A stretch of DNA of 41,294 bases, taken from positions 1-41,294 of the forward strand of contig QHSR01000247.1 in the NCBI GenBank assembly GCA_003221635.1, given 5' to 3'. The notes beneath the pieces were generated by a model. That model worked only from the letters and a program-made list of their open reading frames with translations. It had not been told where the DNA came from and ran no database searches. This document shows, in pieces, positions 8,025 to 16,738 of the stretch. Position numbers and translations under genes: made by a program. Within the stretch, counting starts at the first letter, position 1. Every line of letters starts with the position of its first letter. This stretch comes from Candidatus Rokuibacteriota bacterium. Its GTDB lineage: Bacteria; Methylomirabilota; Methylomirabilia; Rokubacteriales; CSP1-6.

Positions 8025-9225
8025 CTAGGTCTCAAGCCGCGTCAGCTCCAGGGCGATCTCGCGCAGATACCACTCCGTGTAGCGGATCACGTTGTATTCG
8101 CGTTTGGTGGAGTAGGGCCCGGGCGTGAACGCGGAGGAGCTGACGCCGGCCTGGTTCCTCGCGCAAAGGTCCCAGTCCTGCTCGCTGGTGAGCTGCCAGA
8201 ACGGGAGCAGTGCGTCCAGCGTGTAATCTTTGCCCTCGACGGCGTCCTCGTGGACGAGCCACTGAACCTGGACGAGCGTCTTCTGCGGGCCCGCCGGCGC
8301 CAGCCGCGTCGACACGCTGTGGTCGCCGCTGGAGTGATTCCAGAAGTTCGGCATCGTGCGCATGCGCAGCGTGCCGACATCGCGCGTCCGATAGGCGCCC
8401 ATCAGCGGAGCGACCGGCCGGCCGTCCATCGACTCGGAGACCCAGCCCGAGACCAGCGGCGTGCGGTTGATCGACCACCAGCAGCCCGGAGACGGGAATC
8501 GCACCAGGCCCGCCGCCTGATGATCGATAGCGAGGCCGTCCGGCTCGACATGCGCCGAGCGCGCCCGGACCTGCGCCTCGATCTCGCGCTTGAGCGCGGG
8601 ATCGTCGATCGGCGCGTTGTCGTAGTTGGCCCTGACGTACTGGGGATGATTCACGGTGCAGTGCCAGCACTCGCGGTTGTTCTCCCACACGAGTTTCCAG
8701 TTCGCGCGCACCTCGTAGCTCCGCGCCGCGGCGACCTTGGCGCGCTCGAGGCCCTGGGGTTGCAACGGCGCGCGCGCGGTGCAGCGCGAAGTCGCGGCGG
8801 TCGAGATCGCCGTCCTCGTCCATGCCGCCGCACGCCACGAGCGCGCCGTCTCGTGCGTACGACCACTGGTGATAGGGGCAGACGATCCGCCCGAGGTGAC
8901 CGGATTCGGTCGCGCAGACCTTCATGCCGCGGTGGCGACAGGTGTTGTGCAGCGCGTGGATCCGGTCGTCGTCACCGCGGACGACGACGATGGAGTCGTT
9001 GTCGATGTCGAAGACGAAATAGTCGCCGGGGCGCCTCACCTGACACGTGTGGCCGGCGAAGAGCCAGCCGCGGCGCCAGATGCGCTGGAGGTCGAGCTGA
9101 TAGATCCCGGGATCGGTCTGGAACTCGCGCTGGAGTGCAAAGCCCGGCGTGTGCTCGGCGATGAGGCGGTCGAGCAGCTTCTGGGCTTCCGCGAGCTGCG
9201 AAGACGTCAGGAGGAGGCCCGACAT
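8025..9225 (-). pseudogene. Rieske-type ring-hydroxylating oxygenase alpha subunit, internal loss with frameshift
   Basis: Two frames make one protein. The first, from ATG 9225 (MSGLLLTSSQLAEAQ; ATG 9234 is an alternative), contains the Rieske [2Fe-2S] site CRHRG...CPYHQW (C-x-H...C-x2-H). The second frame, ending at 8025, begins near QPQGLERAKVAAARSYEV and has the mononuclear-iron region NWKLVWENNRECWHCTVNHPQ. The frames meet in an alternating CG run at 8767-8778. About 30-35 residues normally linking FALHRA to PQGLERAKV seem to be missing. The ENNRECWHC context resembles glycine-betaine/choline-type Rieske monooxygenases, a tentative substrate hint only. No reductase or beta subunit gene lies nearby. 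Either the gene is dead or the contig is misassembled here. Confidence 0.8.
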
Positions 9226-9376
9226 CGCCTCCATATTATAAACGGCGCTATCGCAGGGACGGCGGCGACGCGCGGAGTCGGGCCCCCGCGAGCAACACCG
9301 CCCCGACAACAACCACCCGCGCCCGTCTGTCGCGCGCCGCACCGCAGAGTGTCAGCTGATTCATGCGGACGGAGCA

Positions 9377-10976
9377 CTAGCGGCGGCGCCACGCCTGCGT
9401 GCGGCGCTCGAGCCAGCGGGCGAGCAGCAGATGGAGCCCGCGTGCCCCCGCGTTGGTGTAGAAGATCATCATCGCCATCGCCGCCGCCGAGGCGATCTCG
9501 CCCGTGTCGTCCATGTTCAGGACGGAGATCGAGGCCAGCTCGGTCTTGGGGCCGTAGATGAAGACGACGCCGGAGACGGTCGTCATGGCGTTGACGAACA
9601 TGTAGATCGCGATGTCGAGCGTCGAGGGCAGGCACACCGGCACCGTCACTCGCCAGAACGTCCGGTAGAAGGGCTGCTTCAGCGACGCGGACACGGTCTC
9701 GAACTCGGGATCCATTTGCCGGAGCGCGGTCAGCGCCGTCAGGTGGCCCACGGTGTAGAAGTGCACAATCGTGTTGATGACCAGAATCGTCATCGTGCGG
9801 TACAGCACGTTCAGCGGGTTCGCGGGGGCGTTGAAGAAGAAGATGTACGCCAGACCGAGGACGAGCCCGGGCACCGCCATCGGCAGCATGGCGAGGAAAT
9901 GAAAGAGGCCGCGACCGAGGGCGAAGCCGCGCGCCTTCTCGGTGAGATAGGCGCCCACGAACACCACGGCGGTGCCGACCACGCCCGTCGAGAGCGCCAG
10001 GCGAATCGAGTTGTAGTAGGAGGCCCAGCCGCCGCCGCCTTTCTGGTCGAAGTCGTAGTGCGCCCAGGTCAGGCTCAGGTTGTAGGGAAAGAACCTCACC
10101 AGGGCCGCGAACTGGGAGACCGCGACGATGCTGAGGATGCCCGCGCCGATCAGGACGCAATAGGCGAGCATCGCGAGGTCGAAGGGGCGCTGCTCGGCCA
10201 CAGCATCTACGGGCCGATCGGCATCGTGATGGCGGAGGTGTTCACCACCTTCCCGCACGCTTTGCTGATCATCCTGGCCGCGCTGGCCCTCGCCGACGCG
10301 CGGCTCTACGAGGCGGCGACGGCCCTGCGGGCCTCGCGGCCGCGCATCTTCTGGACGGTGACGCTCCCGGGAGCGCGCTGACCGTGGTGAAGACGACGAA
10401 GGTCGCGCTGATCAGGCCGTAGCGCGCTCCCGGGAGCGTCACCGTCCAGAAGATGCGCGGCCGCGAGGCCCGCAGGGCCGTCGCCGCCTCGTAGAGCCGC
10501 GCGTCGGCGAGGGCCAGCGCGGCCAGGATGATCAGCAAAGCGTGCGGGAAGGTGGTGAACACCTCCGCCATCACGATGCCGATCGGCCCGTAGATGCTGT
10601 GGCCGAGCAGCGCCCCTTTCAAGAGGCCCTGGTTGCCGAAAAGATAGACGAGGGCGAGGCCGGGCAGGAGGGAGGGGACGAGGATGGGCACGAGCGCCAC
10701 GGTCTTGAAGAGCCCGCGGAGCGGCATGCGGGAGCGCGTGAGCGCGTAGGCGTAGAAGAACGCCGACGGCACGGTGATGACGGTGCTGAGGATCGAGACC
10801 CAGAGGCTGTTGCCGATCGACTGGAACAGGGCCGGCGTCGAGAAGTACCGGACGTAGTTCGCGAGCCCGACGAATTCGTCCTTGGGGCCCTGGACGCTCT
10901 TTCCGAGCATGAGGCCGAGCGGCAGCGCGAGGGCGATGACCAGACAGAGGCCGATGATCCCGATGACGGCGCGCAT
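9377..10976 (-). pseudogene. 2-aminoethylphosphonate-type ABC permease (double-permease, PhnV/PhnU-like), interrupted
   Basis: The N-terminal half starts at ATG 10976 (MRAVIGIIGLCLVIALALPLGLMLGKSVQG) and runs through a binding-protein-dependent permease core (EAATALRASRPRIFWTVTLPGA) to YGLISATFVVFTTV near 10380. The C-terminal half (LAMLAYCVLIGAGILSI ... FETVSASLKQPFYRTFWRVTVPVCLPSTLDIAIY ... RRTQAWRRR) ends at 9377. In the family these two permease halves form one protein of about 550-570 residues. Here about 60 linking residues are absent, and the space is filled by an inverted copy of 198 bp of the gene itself. The ATPase and binding-protein genes lie directly upstream on the same strand. 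Family assignment rests mainly on the partner proteins. Confidence 0.75.
10182..10618. repeat. Perfect 198-bp inverted repeat, 41-bp spacer
   Basis: Bases 10182-10379 are the exact reverse complement of 10421-10618, separated by 41 bases (10380-10420). The right arm is the natural coding sequence of the permease (HSIYGPIGIVMAEVFTTFPHALLIIL...TLPGAR). The left arm is a flipped copy that replaces the expected downstream coding sequence. I compared the arms base by base and found no mismatch. Confidence 0.97.
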
Positions 10977-11049
10977 GAGCCGGTCGTCGCGGCTCGTCTC
11001 CGGCCGGACGACGGTCGCGGCGACGTCCCGGGAGCGCGTGGCCGCGGCG

Positions 11050-12150
11050 TCAGCGATGGACCGTGCTCCCGGGGTAGATCCGGATCCGCTCTCGCGGCAG
11101 GCGAACCGACAGGGTGCTCTTCTCCGCGATCCCCAGACGGCGGACGAGATCGACCGGAAGATCGGCACGGAGGAGCACACCCTCCAGGGCGTCGCCGGCC
11201 AGGTCGGCGCGGAAGAACGAGCCGAGGAACGCGAGCGCGTCCACCCGCGCCCGCAGGGAGTTCGGCTCACTTCCGGGCCCGGGGGCGTCCTGGACCACGA
11301 TGTCCTCCGGGCGGATCGCCAGCGTCACCTCGGTGCCGGCGGCGAGGCCGTCCGCCTCGCAGGCAAGCTCGACCCGGCCGAGCCGTACCACGCCGTCGTG
11401 CACCACGGTGCCGGCGACGAAGTTCATCAGCCCGATGAAGTCGGCGACGAACGGGGACGCCGGCTCGCGGTAGATCTCGAGCGGTGGGCCGATCTGCTCG
11501 ATCGCCCCGTGGTTCATCACCACGATGCGGTCGGCCATCGTGAGCGCCTCCTCCTGATCGTGCGTGACCATGATCGTGGTCACGCCGAGACGCCGCTGGA
11601 GCTGCTTGATCTCGTGGCGCAGGCGCACGCGCACCTTCGCGTCGAGCGCCGACAGGGGCTCGTCGAGCAGCAGGAGGCCGGGCGAGGTCGCCAGCGCGCG
11701 GGCGAGCGCGACCCGCTGCTGCTGGCCTCCCGAGAGCTGGGCCGGATATTTCCCGCCGTGCTCGCCCAGGCCGATCATGTCGAGCAGCTCGCGCACCCGC
11801 TTCGCCACGTCCGCGCGCTTCGCCCGCGTGTTCTCGAGTCCGTAGGCGACGTTCTTCGCGGCGGTCAGGTTGGGGAAGAGCGCGTAGGACTGGAACACGA
11901 TGCCGAAGTCCCGCTTGGTCGGCGGCAGCGCCGAGATGTCCCGGCCACCTTGCTCGATGCCGCCGCTCGTCTGGATGTCGAGGCCCGCGATCGCGCGGAG
12001 CAGCGTCGTCTTGCCGCAGCCCGAGGGGCCGAGAAAGCAGACGAACTCGCCCTCGGCGATCTCGAGCGAGATGTGATCGAGCGCAGTGAACGCGCCGAAC
12101 TTCTTGGTGAGGTTCCGGATGCGGAGGTAGGGCACGCTGCGCGTCGTCAA
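11050..12150 (-). CDS. ABC transporter ATPase, 2-aminoethylphosphonate type (PhnT-like)
   Basis: 366-residue ATPase. Walker [10 protein letters not shown] is at residues 41-49, the Q-loop region follows in [14 protein letters not shown], the signature is LSGGQQQR, Walker B is [12 protein letters not shown], and the switch histidine is in [11 protein letters not shown]-terminal TOBE-like regulatory domain follows residue about 240. The stretch [32 protein letters not shown] resembles the 2-aminoethylphosphonate (PhnT2) subgroup, although iron/polyamine ATPases are close relatives. The TTG start at 12150 follows AGGAGAGG. It sits between the binding protein and the permease genes, all on the minus strand. 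It supplies energy for import and acts at the inner membrane. Confidence 0.87.
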   Translation of the reverse strand: MTTRSVPYLRIRNLTKKFGAFTALDHISLEIAEGEFVCFLGPSGCGKTTLLRAIAGLDIQTSGGIEQGGRDISALPPTKRDFGIVFQSYALFPNLTAAKNVAYGLENTRAKRADVAKRVRELLDMIGLGEHGGKYPAQLSGGQQQRVALARALATSPGLLLLDEPLSALDAKVRVRLRHEIKQLQRRLGVTTIMVTHDQEEALTMADRIVVMNHGAIEQIGPPLEIYREPASPFVADFIGLMNFVAGTVVHDGVVRLGRVELACEADGLAAGTEVTLAIRPEDIVVQDAPGPGSEPNSLRARVDALAFLGSFFRADLAGDALEGVLLRADLPVDLVRRLGIAEKSTLSVRLPRERIRIYPGSTVHR

Positions 12151-12189
12151 CCCTCTCCTGGCCTTCTGGAGCCTCCGCGATCTACTGAA

Positions 12190-13179
12190 CTATTTTTTCG
12201 GTTCCGACTTCGCGTTGTAGCGCTCCTGCCATTTGTCCAGGATCGCCTTGCGGTTCTTCGCCGCCCACTCGAAGTCGTTCTTGATCATGTGGTCCAGCAC
12301 GTTCGCGGGCAGATGCTCGACCGGCTGCGACATCTTGGGGATGGCGACGACCGCGTACCCCTCACTGTAGAGCTTCATCGCTTTCTCGCTCACCGACCAG
12401 TCCACCAGCGCCCTGACCGCCTCGACGTTCTTCGTCCCCCTGACGATGGCGGTCGTCTCCATGTCCCAGCCGGATCGCTCGGACGGGAAGACGATGTCGA
12501 TGGGGGCGCCCTGCTTCTTGACGCGGGCGCTGCGGAACTCGAAGGAGATGCCGATCGGGTATTCGCCGGCGCCCGCCATCGTGCAGGGCTTCGAACCGGA
12601 GTGCGTGTAGACGCCCATGTTCTGGTGCAGGGCGTCCATGTATTTCCAGCCCTCCACCTCACCGAATCCCTGCAGCCACGCCGAGACCTGGAGGAACCCG
12701 GTGCCGGAGGACGCGGGGTTCGGCATGACGATCGTGCCCCTGTAGACCGGCTTGGTCAGATCCTTCCACGAGGCGGGTTTGGGCAGGTTCTTCTTCTGGG
12801 CTTCCACCGTGTTGAAGCAGATGACCGCGACGTAGGCATCCATGCCGACCCACGTCGGCGGGTTGTCCCGGTCGCGGAACTGGGGGTCCAGCTTCTCCAG
12901 ACCCTTGGGCGCGTAAGGCATCAGCATTCCCTCGAGCTTGAGGACCATCAGGCTCGTCGCGGACAGGCCCCACACCACGTCCGCCTGCGGATTGGCCTTC
13001 TCGGCGAGAAGCTTGGCGGTGATGACGCCGGTCGAATCGCGCACCCACTTGATCTCGATGTCCGGATGATCCTCGTTGAAGCGGGCGGCGTACTTCTTGA
13101 GGTCGTCGGCCTCGACGGCCGTGTACACGGTCAGCGTCGCCTTCGCGGCCCGGACGGCGGTCGCCGCGAGCCCGATCAC
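12190..13179 (-). CDS. Periplasmic binding protein, 2-aminoethylphosphonate type (PhnS-like)
   Basis: Extracellular solute-binding protein of the FbpA-like class (LTVYTAVEADDLKKYAARFNEDHP ... VVWGLSATSLMVLKLEGMLMPYAP ... NPASSGTGFLQVSAWLQGFGE ... SGWDMETTAIVRGTKN). The overall pattern and neighbours point to a phosphonate, probably 2-aminoethylphosphonate. Iron or polyamine cannot be ruled out. The tracked GTG start leaves only about 13 residues before the AKA cleavage-like site, too short for export. The frame stays open upstream and encodes a good hydrophobic core (VRLGSVPLCIVVGAAVIGLAATAVRAAKA) but without an ATG, GTG or TTG. The true start is therefore unclear, or a base is wrong in the GC-rich DNA at 13200-13320. 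It heads the operon with ATPase and permease. Confidence 0.82.
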   Translation of the reverse strand: MIGLAATAVRAAKATLTVYTAVEADDLKKYAARFNEDHPDIEIKWVRDSTGVITAKLLAEKANPQADVVWGLSATSLMVLKLEGMLMPYAPKGLEKLDPQFRDRDNPPTWVGMDAYVAVICFNTVEAQKKNLPKPASWKDLTKPVYRGTIVMPNPASSGTGFLQVSAWLQGFGEVEGWKYMDALHQNMGVYTHSGSKPCTMAGAGEYPIGISFEFRSARVKKQGAPIDIVFPSERSGWDMETTAIVRGTKNVEAVRALVDWSVSEKAMKLYSEGYAVVAIPKMSQPVEHLPANVLDHMIKNDFEWAAKNRKAILDKWQERYNAKSEPKK

Positions 13180-13366
13180 CGCCGCGCCGACGACGATGCA
13201 CAGCGGGACGGAGCCGAGCCTGACGAGTGTCGGGCCTGGGGGCCCCAGCCCCCGGGCGGCCCTGCGGCTCGCACTGCGGCCCCGCGACGGCGTGCGGCGC
13301 GCACCGCGTGCGAGGGGCTGATTCTAGCGTAGACGCGCGGCTTTGTCAGGGCGCGCAACGGAATCG

Positions 13367-14107
13367 TCACACCAGACGATCGCGGAGCCGCGAGCTGATC
13401 GCGTCCACCACCATCACCATGACCACCGTCACGAGCAGCACCGTGGACGCCGCCGGGTAGTCGATCATGCGCAGATAGGTCTGCAGGTAGAAGCCGATGC
13501 CGCCGGCGCCGACGAACCCGAGGACGGTGGCCGCGCGGATGTTGGACTCGAGCCGATAGAGCGCATAGGAGAGGAAGAGCGGGAGAATCTGTGGCATCAC
13601 CCCGAAGCGCAGGATCTGCAGCCGCGTGGCGCCGGTGGCCGTGATGGCGTCGACGGGCCCGGGGTCGATGCCCTCGACGGCCTCGGAGTAGAGCTTGGCG
13701 AGCGAGGTCGTCGTGTAGGCGACGACGGCGAGGACGCCGGGAAAGGGGCCGAGCCCGACCGCCGCCACGAAGACCAGGGCGTAGACGAGCGTGTCGACGC
13801 TCCGGAAGAAGTTGAGCACGGCTCGCGCGGGGTAGAAGACGGCGCCGGGCGCCACGTTACGCGCGGAGAGGAAGCCGAGCGGCAGCGCCAGGACCGCGGC
13901 CACGGCGGTGCCGAGCAGCGCGATCTCGACGGTCTTGAGGGCGCCCAGGAGCGCCGCCGGGAGCACGCGCAGGTCGGGTGGCAACATGCGCCGGATGAAG
14001 TCGAGGATCCACGGCACGCCGCGGGCCAGGCGCACCGGGTCGGCGCCGGTGTCCCAGACGAGCCACGCGAGAACGATCAAGGCGACGAAGATCGCGGCGC
14101 GAGTCAT
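13367..14107 (-). CDS. phnE: Phosphonate-type ABC permease PhnE
   Basis: 246-residue inner-membrane permease. The start is ATG 14107 (MTRAAIFVALIVLAWLVWDTG). The longer tracked start would add a repeat-encoded, non-hydrophobic tail. About six membrane segments are visible. The PhnE hallmarks are GALKTVEIALLGTAVAAVLALPLGFLSARN, FFRSVDTLVYALVFVAAVGLGPFPGVLA, and the permease loop EAVEGIDPGPVDAITATGATRLQILRFGVMPQILPLFLSYALYRLESNIRAATVLGFVGAGGIGF. It works with PhnC and PhnD just upstream on the same strand, making a complete PhnD-PhnC-PhnE importer for phosphonate, phosphite or phosphate-like oxyanions. The exact ligand is not determined by sequence. Confidence 0.9.
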   Translation of the reverse strand: MTRAAIFVALIVLAWLVWDTGADPVRLARGVPWILDFIRRMLPPDLRVLPAALLGALKTVEIALLGTAVAAVLALPLGFLSARNVAPGAVFYPARAVLNFFRSVDTLVYALVFVAAVGLGPFPGVLAVVAYTTTSLAKLYSEAVEGIDPGPVDAITATGATRLQILRFGVMPQILPLFLSYALYRLESNIRAATVLGFVGAGGIGFYLQTYLRMIDYPAASTVLLVTVVMVMVVDAISSRLRDRLV

Positions 14108-14151
14108 TGTAGCGGGGTCCGTGAGGCCGGCTTGTACCGAGGGTGGCCTGA

Positions 14152-14224
14152 GAGAGGCGCGACCCGGCTCCGCACGCCCGAACCTCCTGAGAGGCGCGAC
14201 CCGGCTCCGCACGCCCGAACCTCC
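14152..14224. repeat. Tandem direct repeat, 2 x 36 bp
   Basis: The 36-base unit starting GAGAGGCGCGACCCGGCTCC occurs at 14152-14187 and again, identical, at 14189-14224, one base apart. It lies in the gap between phnC and phnE. It may affect spacing or mRNA folding in the operon, and it also extends the false N-terminus of the tracked phnE ORF. Confidence 0.9.
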
Positions 14225-14256
14225 CGAAGGGGGCGTTCCCCGGCTTCTTTGTTGCT

Positions 14257-15000
14257 TCATCGGCCGTCCTCGCCGTAGATCGCCTGGACGACGGCCGGCG
14301 TGACCGCCGCGGGCGGCCCGTCGAAGGCGAGGCGCCCCTGACGAAAGCCGACGATGCGGCTCGCGTAGGCCAGCGCCGTCTCGAGCTGGTGCTGGCTCAC
14401 GACCAGCGTGAGCCCCTGCTCGCGATTGATCGTCTTGAGGATGTCCATGATGCTGCTGGTCAGCGCGGGATCGAGGCTCGCGGTGGGCTCGTCGGCCAGG
14501 ATGACCGCGGGCCGCTGGGCCAGGGCGCGCGCGATGGCCACCCGCTGCTGCTCACCGCCCGAGAGAGTGTCGGCGCGGCGGTCGGCGAGATGCGAGAGGC
14601 CGACTTGCGCGAGGCACGCATGCGCCAGCTCGCGGTCGGTGTGCGGAAAGCGCCCGAGCAGGCTCGCGACGGATGGGACGTAGCCGAGTCGCCCGGCCAG
14701 AACGTTCTCCAGCACCGAGGCGCGGCGCACCAGGTTGAACTGCTGAAAGACCATCCCGATCTGTCGGCGGACCTCGCGGAGCTCGGTGGTGTCGGCGCCG
14801 GTGACCGCCCGCCCAGCCACGCGGACCGTGCCGGCGGTCGGCTCGACGAGCCGGTTGAGCGAGCGGAGGAACGTGGTCTTGCCGGCGCCGCTGCGGCCGA
14901 GGATGACGACAAACTCACGCTGACGGACGACGAGGTCGATGCCGTGAAGGGCGACCGTCGCCGGCGGCAGGACGACGCGGAGCCCCGCGACCTCGATCAT
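14257..15000 (-). CDS. phnC: Phosphonate-type ABC ATPase PhnC
   Basis: 247-residue ATPase beginning at ATG 15000 ([25 protein letters not shown]). The track shows it only inside an 876-residue read-through frame. Walker A is GRSGAGKTT at residues 35-43. Then come [26 protein letters not shown] (PhnC-typical), the signature LSGGEQQR, Walker [12 protein letters not shown], and the switch region VSQHQLETA, in which Gln precedes the usual His. It lies 20 bp after phnD and upstream of phnE on the minus strand, separated from phnE by a tandem repeat. Confidence 0.92.
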   Translation of the reverse strand: MIEVAGLRVVLPPATVALHGIDLVVRQREFVVILGRSGAGKTTFLRSLNRLVEPTAGTVRVAGRAVTGADTTELREVRRQIGMVFQQFNLVRRASVLENVLAGRLGYVPSVASLLGRFPHTDRELAHACLAQVGLSHLADRRADTLSGGEQQRVAIARALAQRPAVILADEPTASLDPALTSSIMDILKTINREQGLTLVVSQHQLETALAYASRIVGFRQGRLAFDGPPAAVTPAVVQAIYGEDGR

Positions 15001-15020
15001 CCCGGAGGCGGCGGGCGGAC

Positions 15021-15896
15021 TCAGCGGGGTCGGACGCCGAGCAGCTCGATCGCTGCGCGCACCGGGTCGTACTCGCGGTCCTCCGCCGGTGCGAACCCGT
15101 CGATCTCGTAGAGACGCTTGAGCAGCTCGGCATAGGCGGGCCCGCGGATCTGCAGGAGTGCCTCCCGCACCTTCGCGAAGGTCGCCGGGTCCAGCCCCCC
15201 GCGCGCCGCGATCCCCGCCTCTGGGATCGGGGGCGTCTCCGCCACGAAGAGGATGCGCTCGCGCTCCGCCGGGTCGGTGAGGTACTGCTCGCGGGCCATG
15301 TCGAACGAGGCGAGCGCGTCGACGTGGCCGTTGAGGAGCGCGCGCATGCCGGCGTCGTGCGAGCCGGCGAAGACGACCTCGCGGAAGAACGTCTTGGGGT
15401 CGCGGTTCTTCACGAGTCCGCGCTCGATCAGGAGCACCATCGGGTAGATGTAGCCCGAGGAGCTGGCCGGATCGATGAACGCCATCGTCTTGCCCCGCAG
15501 GTCCTCCAGCCTCCTGAGGCCCGAGTCGGTGCGGACGTAGATGCGCGAGGTGAACGAGCTCTTGCCGTGCCAGAGATTCTTGGCGACGATCACGGCCTTC
15601 GCCTCGCGGCTCGCGAGGACATAGCCGCCGGGGTGCACGAACGCCAGATCCGCGGTTCGATTCCGCAGCGCTTCGATCACGGCCGCGTAATCCGAGGCGA
15701 CCGTCACCCGCACGGGGATGCCGGTCAGCCGGACGAGCACCTTGCCGAACTCCTCGCCGGTGGCCAGCAGGTCGGTCGGCTTCTGCGAGGGCGTGAGGAC
15801 CAGGTGCAATCCGTCGGCGCCGACCCCCTCGCGCGGCGTTCCCGCGAGCAGCGCGAGCGTGGACAGCGCGAGCAGCCTGAGAACGCGGGCGATCAT
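15021..15896 (-). CDS. phnD: Phosphate/phosphite/phosphonate-binding protein PhnD
   Basis: 291-residue periplasmic binding protein of the PhnD family. I start it at ATG 15896 (MIARVLRLLALSTLALLAG), a normal Sec signal. The tracked start (15929) adds 11 residues and overlaps the divergent gene. Family features are LVLTPSQKPTDLLATGEEF, a V-x-SDYAAVIEALRNRTADLAFVHPGGYVLA ligand-binding region, RIYVRTDSGLRRLEDLRGKTMAFIDPASSSGYIYPMVLL and SHDAGMRALLNGHVDALASFD. The serine-rich DPASSSGY loop usually contacts the phosph(on)ate group. It is the first gene of the phnDCE operon. Only 31 bases separate its ATG from the ATG of the divergent gene. Confidence 0.9.
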   Translation of the reverse strand: MIARVLRLLALSTLALLAGTPREGVGADGLHLVLTPSQKPTDLLATGEEFGKVLVRLTGIPVRVTVASDYAAVIEALRNRTADLAFVHPGGYVLASREAKAVIVAKNLWHGKSSFTSRIYVRTDSGLRRLEDLRGKTMAFIDPASSSGYIYPMVLLIERGLVKNRDPKTFFREVVFAGSHDAGMRALLNGHVDALASFDMAREQYLTDPAERERILFVAETPPIPEAGIAARGGLDPATFAKVREALLQIRGPAYAELLKRLYEIDGFAPAEDREYDPVRAAIELLGVRPR

Positions 15897-15927
15897 CGGC
15901 GGTGAGTGTACCATCGAGGCACACGCC

Positions 15928-16635
15928 ATGAGCGCCCTCCGCCCCTGGTTCCTCTGGCTGCTGCTCCTCGTCGCCGCGGGCGCGGGCGGCGTCTACCTGG
16001 CGGACCGGATGGTGCTGGCGCCGGGACGGGCGCTCCAGCGCCAGCTGGCGGAGCGCGACGCTCAGATCCGCGCCCTGACCGAGCGGAACCAGGCCCTCGA
16101 GGCCGCCGTTCGGCTCCTCCGGCACACGGAGCGGCGCGCCCGGATCGTGGTGCTGGACCAGGGGCCCGGCCCCGAGGGGCACGTCCGGACGCGCGTGCGG
16201 TTCACCGAGCTCGACGCCCAGGGCGACACCGTCGGCGAGCCCCGGGAGCTCTCGCTCGACGGCGACGAGATCTACATCGACGCGCTCGTCATCAAGTTCG
16301 AGGACACGTCCGTGATCGCCAGCGACGCCCTCAAGGGCAAGGCGCTGCTGCTGTTCCGGCGGATCTTCACCGACCGCCGCCGGCCCGCGGACGGAGACGT
16401 CCTGGACCGGGAGGGACAGATGCCGCAGAGCTACGCCGCGGAGCGCGCGCCGACGGTGTTCGAGCGGGAGCTTTGGGCGCGATTCTGGGAGCTGGCCAAC
16501 GATCCCGAGGAGGCCCGGCGGCGCGGCGTCCGGGCCCTGCACGGCGAGGCGGTCTCGACCCGGCTCCGGAAGGACCGCATCTACACCATCACGCTCCGCT
16601 CGACGGGCGAGCTGACGATCCGGCCGGGCCCGTAG
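15928..16635 (+). CDS. Membrane-anchored protein with coiled coil, unknown function
   Basis: 235 residues from ATG 15928 (MSALRPWFLWLLLLVAAGAGGVYLADRMV). One N-terminal membrane segment lies at residues about 7-26. A coiled coil follows (APGRALQRQLAERDAQIRALTERNQALEAAVRLL, about 32-66). A soluble domain of about 165 residues continues with beta-like stretches (RARIVVLDQGPGPEGHVRTRVRFTELDAQG, DALVIKFEDTSVIASDALKGKALLLFRRIF) and ends ...TITLRSTGELTIRPGP. The protein should face the periplasm. I do not recognise the family. It is divergent from phnD and upstream of the peptide-type transporter genes. Confidence 0.72.
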   Translation: MSALRPWFLWLLLLVAAGAGGVYLADRMVLAPGRALQRQLAERDAQIRALTERNQALEAAVRLLRHTERRARIVVLDQGPGPEGHVRTRVRFTELDAQGDTVGEPRELSLDGDEIYIDALVIKFEDTSVIASDALKGKALLLFRRIFTDRRRPADGDVLDREGQMPQSYAAERAPTVFERELWARFWELANDPEEARRRGVRALHGEAVSTRLRKDRIYTITLRSTGELTIRPGP

Positions 16636-16738
16636 CCGCGTTGACAAGCTCGCGGGGCGTGTGATTATGTCTCTCCACCGTCGACGCCCCGACCGCCGGA
16701 GTCTGGTGCGCCAGGGAGTCCCCTCACGGGAGGAGCCC

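Noticed and set aside
9377-10258. N-terminus MREGGEHLRHHDADRPVDAVAEQRPF of the tracked C-half permease
   Set aside because: These residues are encoded by the inverted left arm of the 198-bp repeat, so they are a by-product of the inversion.
10882-13332. 816-codon plus-strand ORF
   Set aside because: It is antisense to the well-supported ATPase and binding-protein genes; its Arg/Asp/His-rich composition is typical of a shadow frame in GC-rich DNA.
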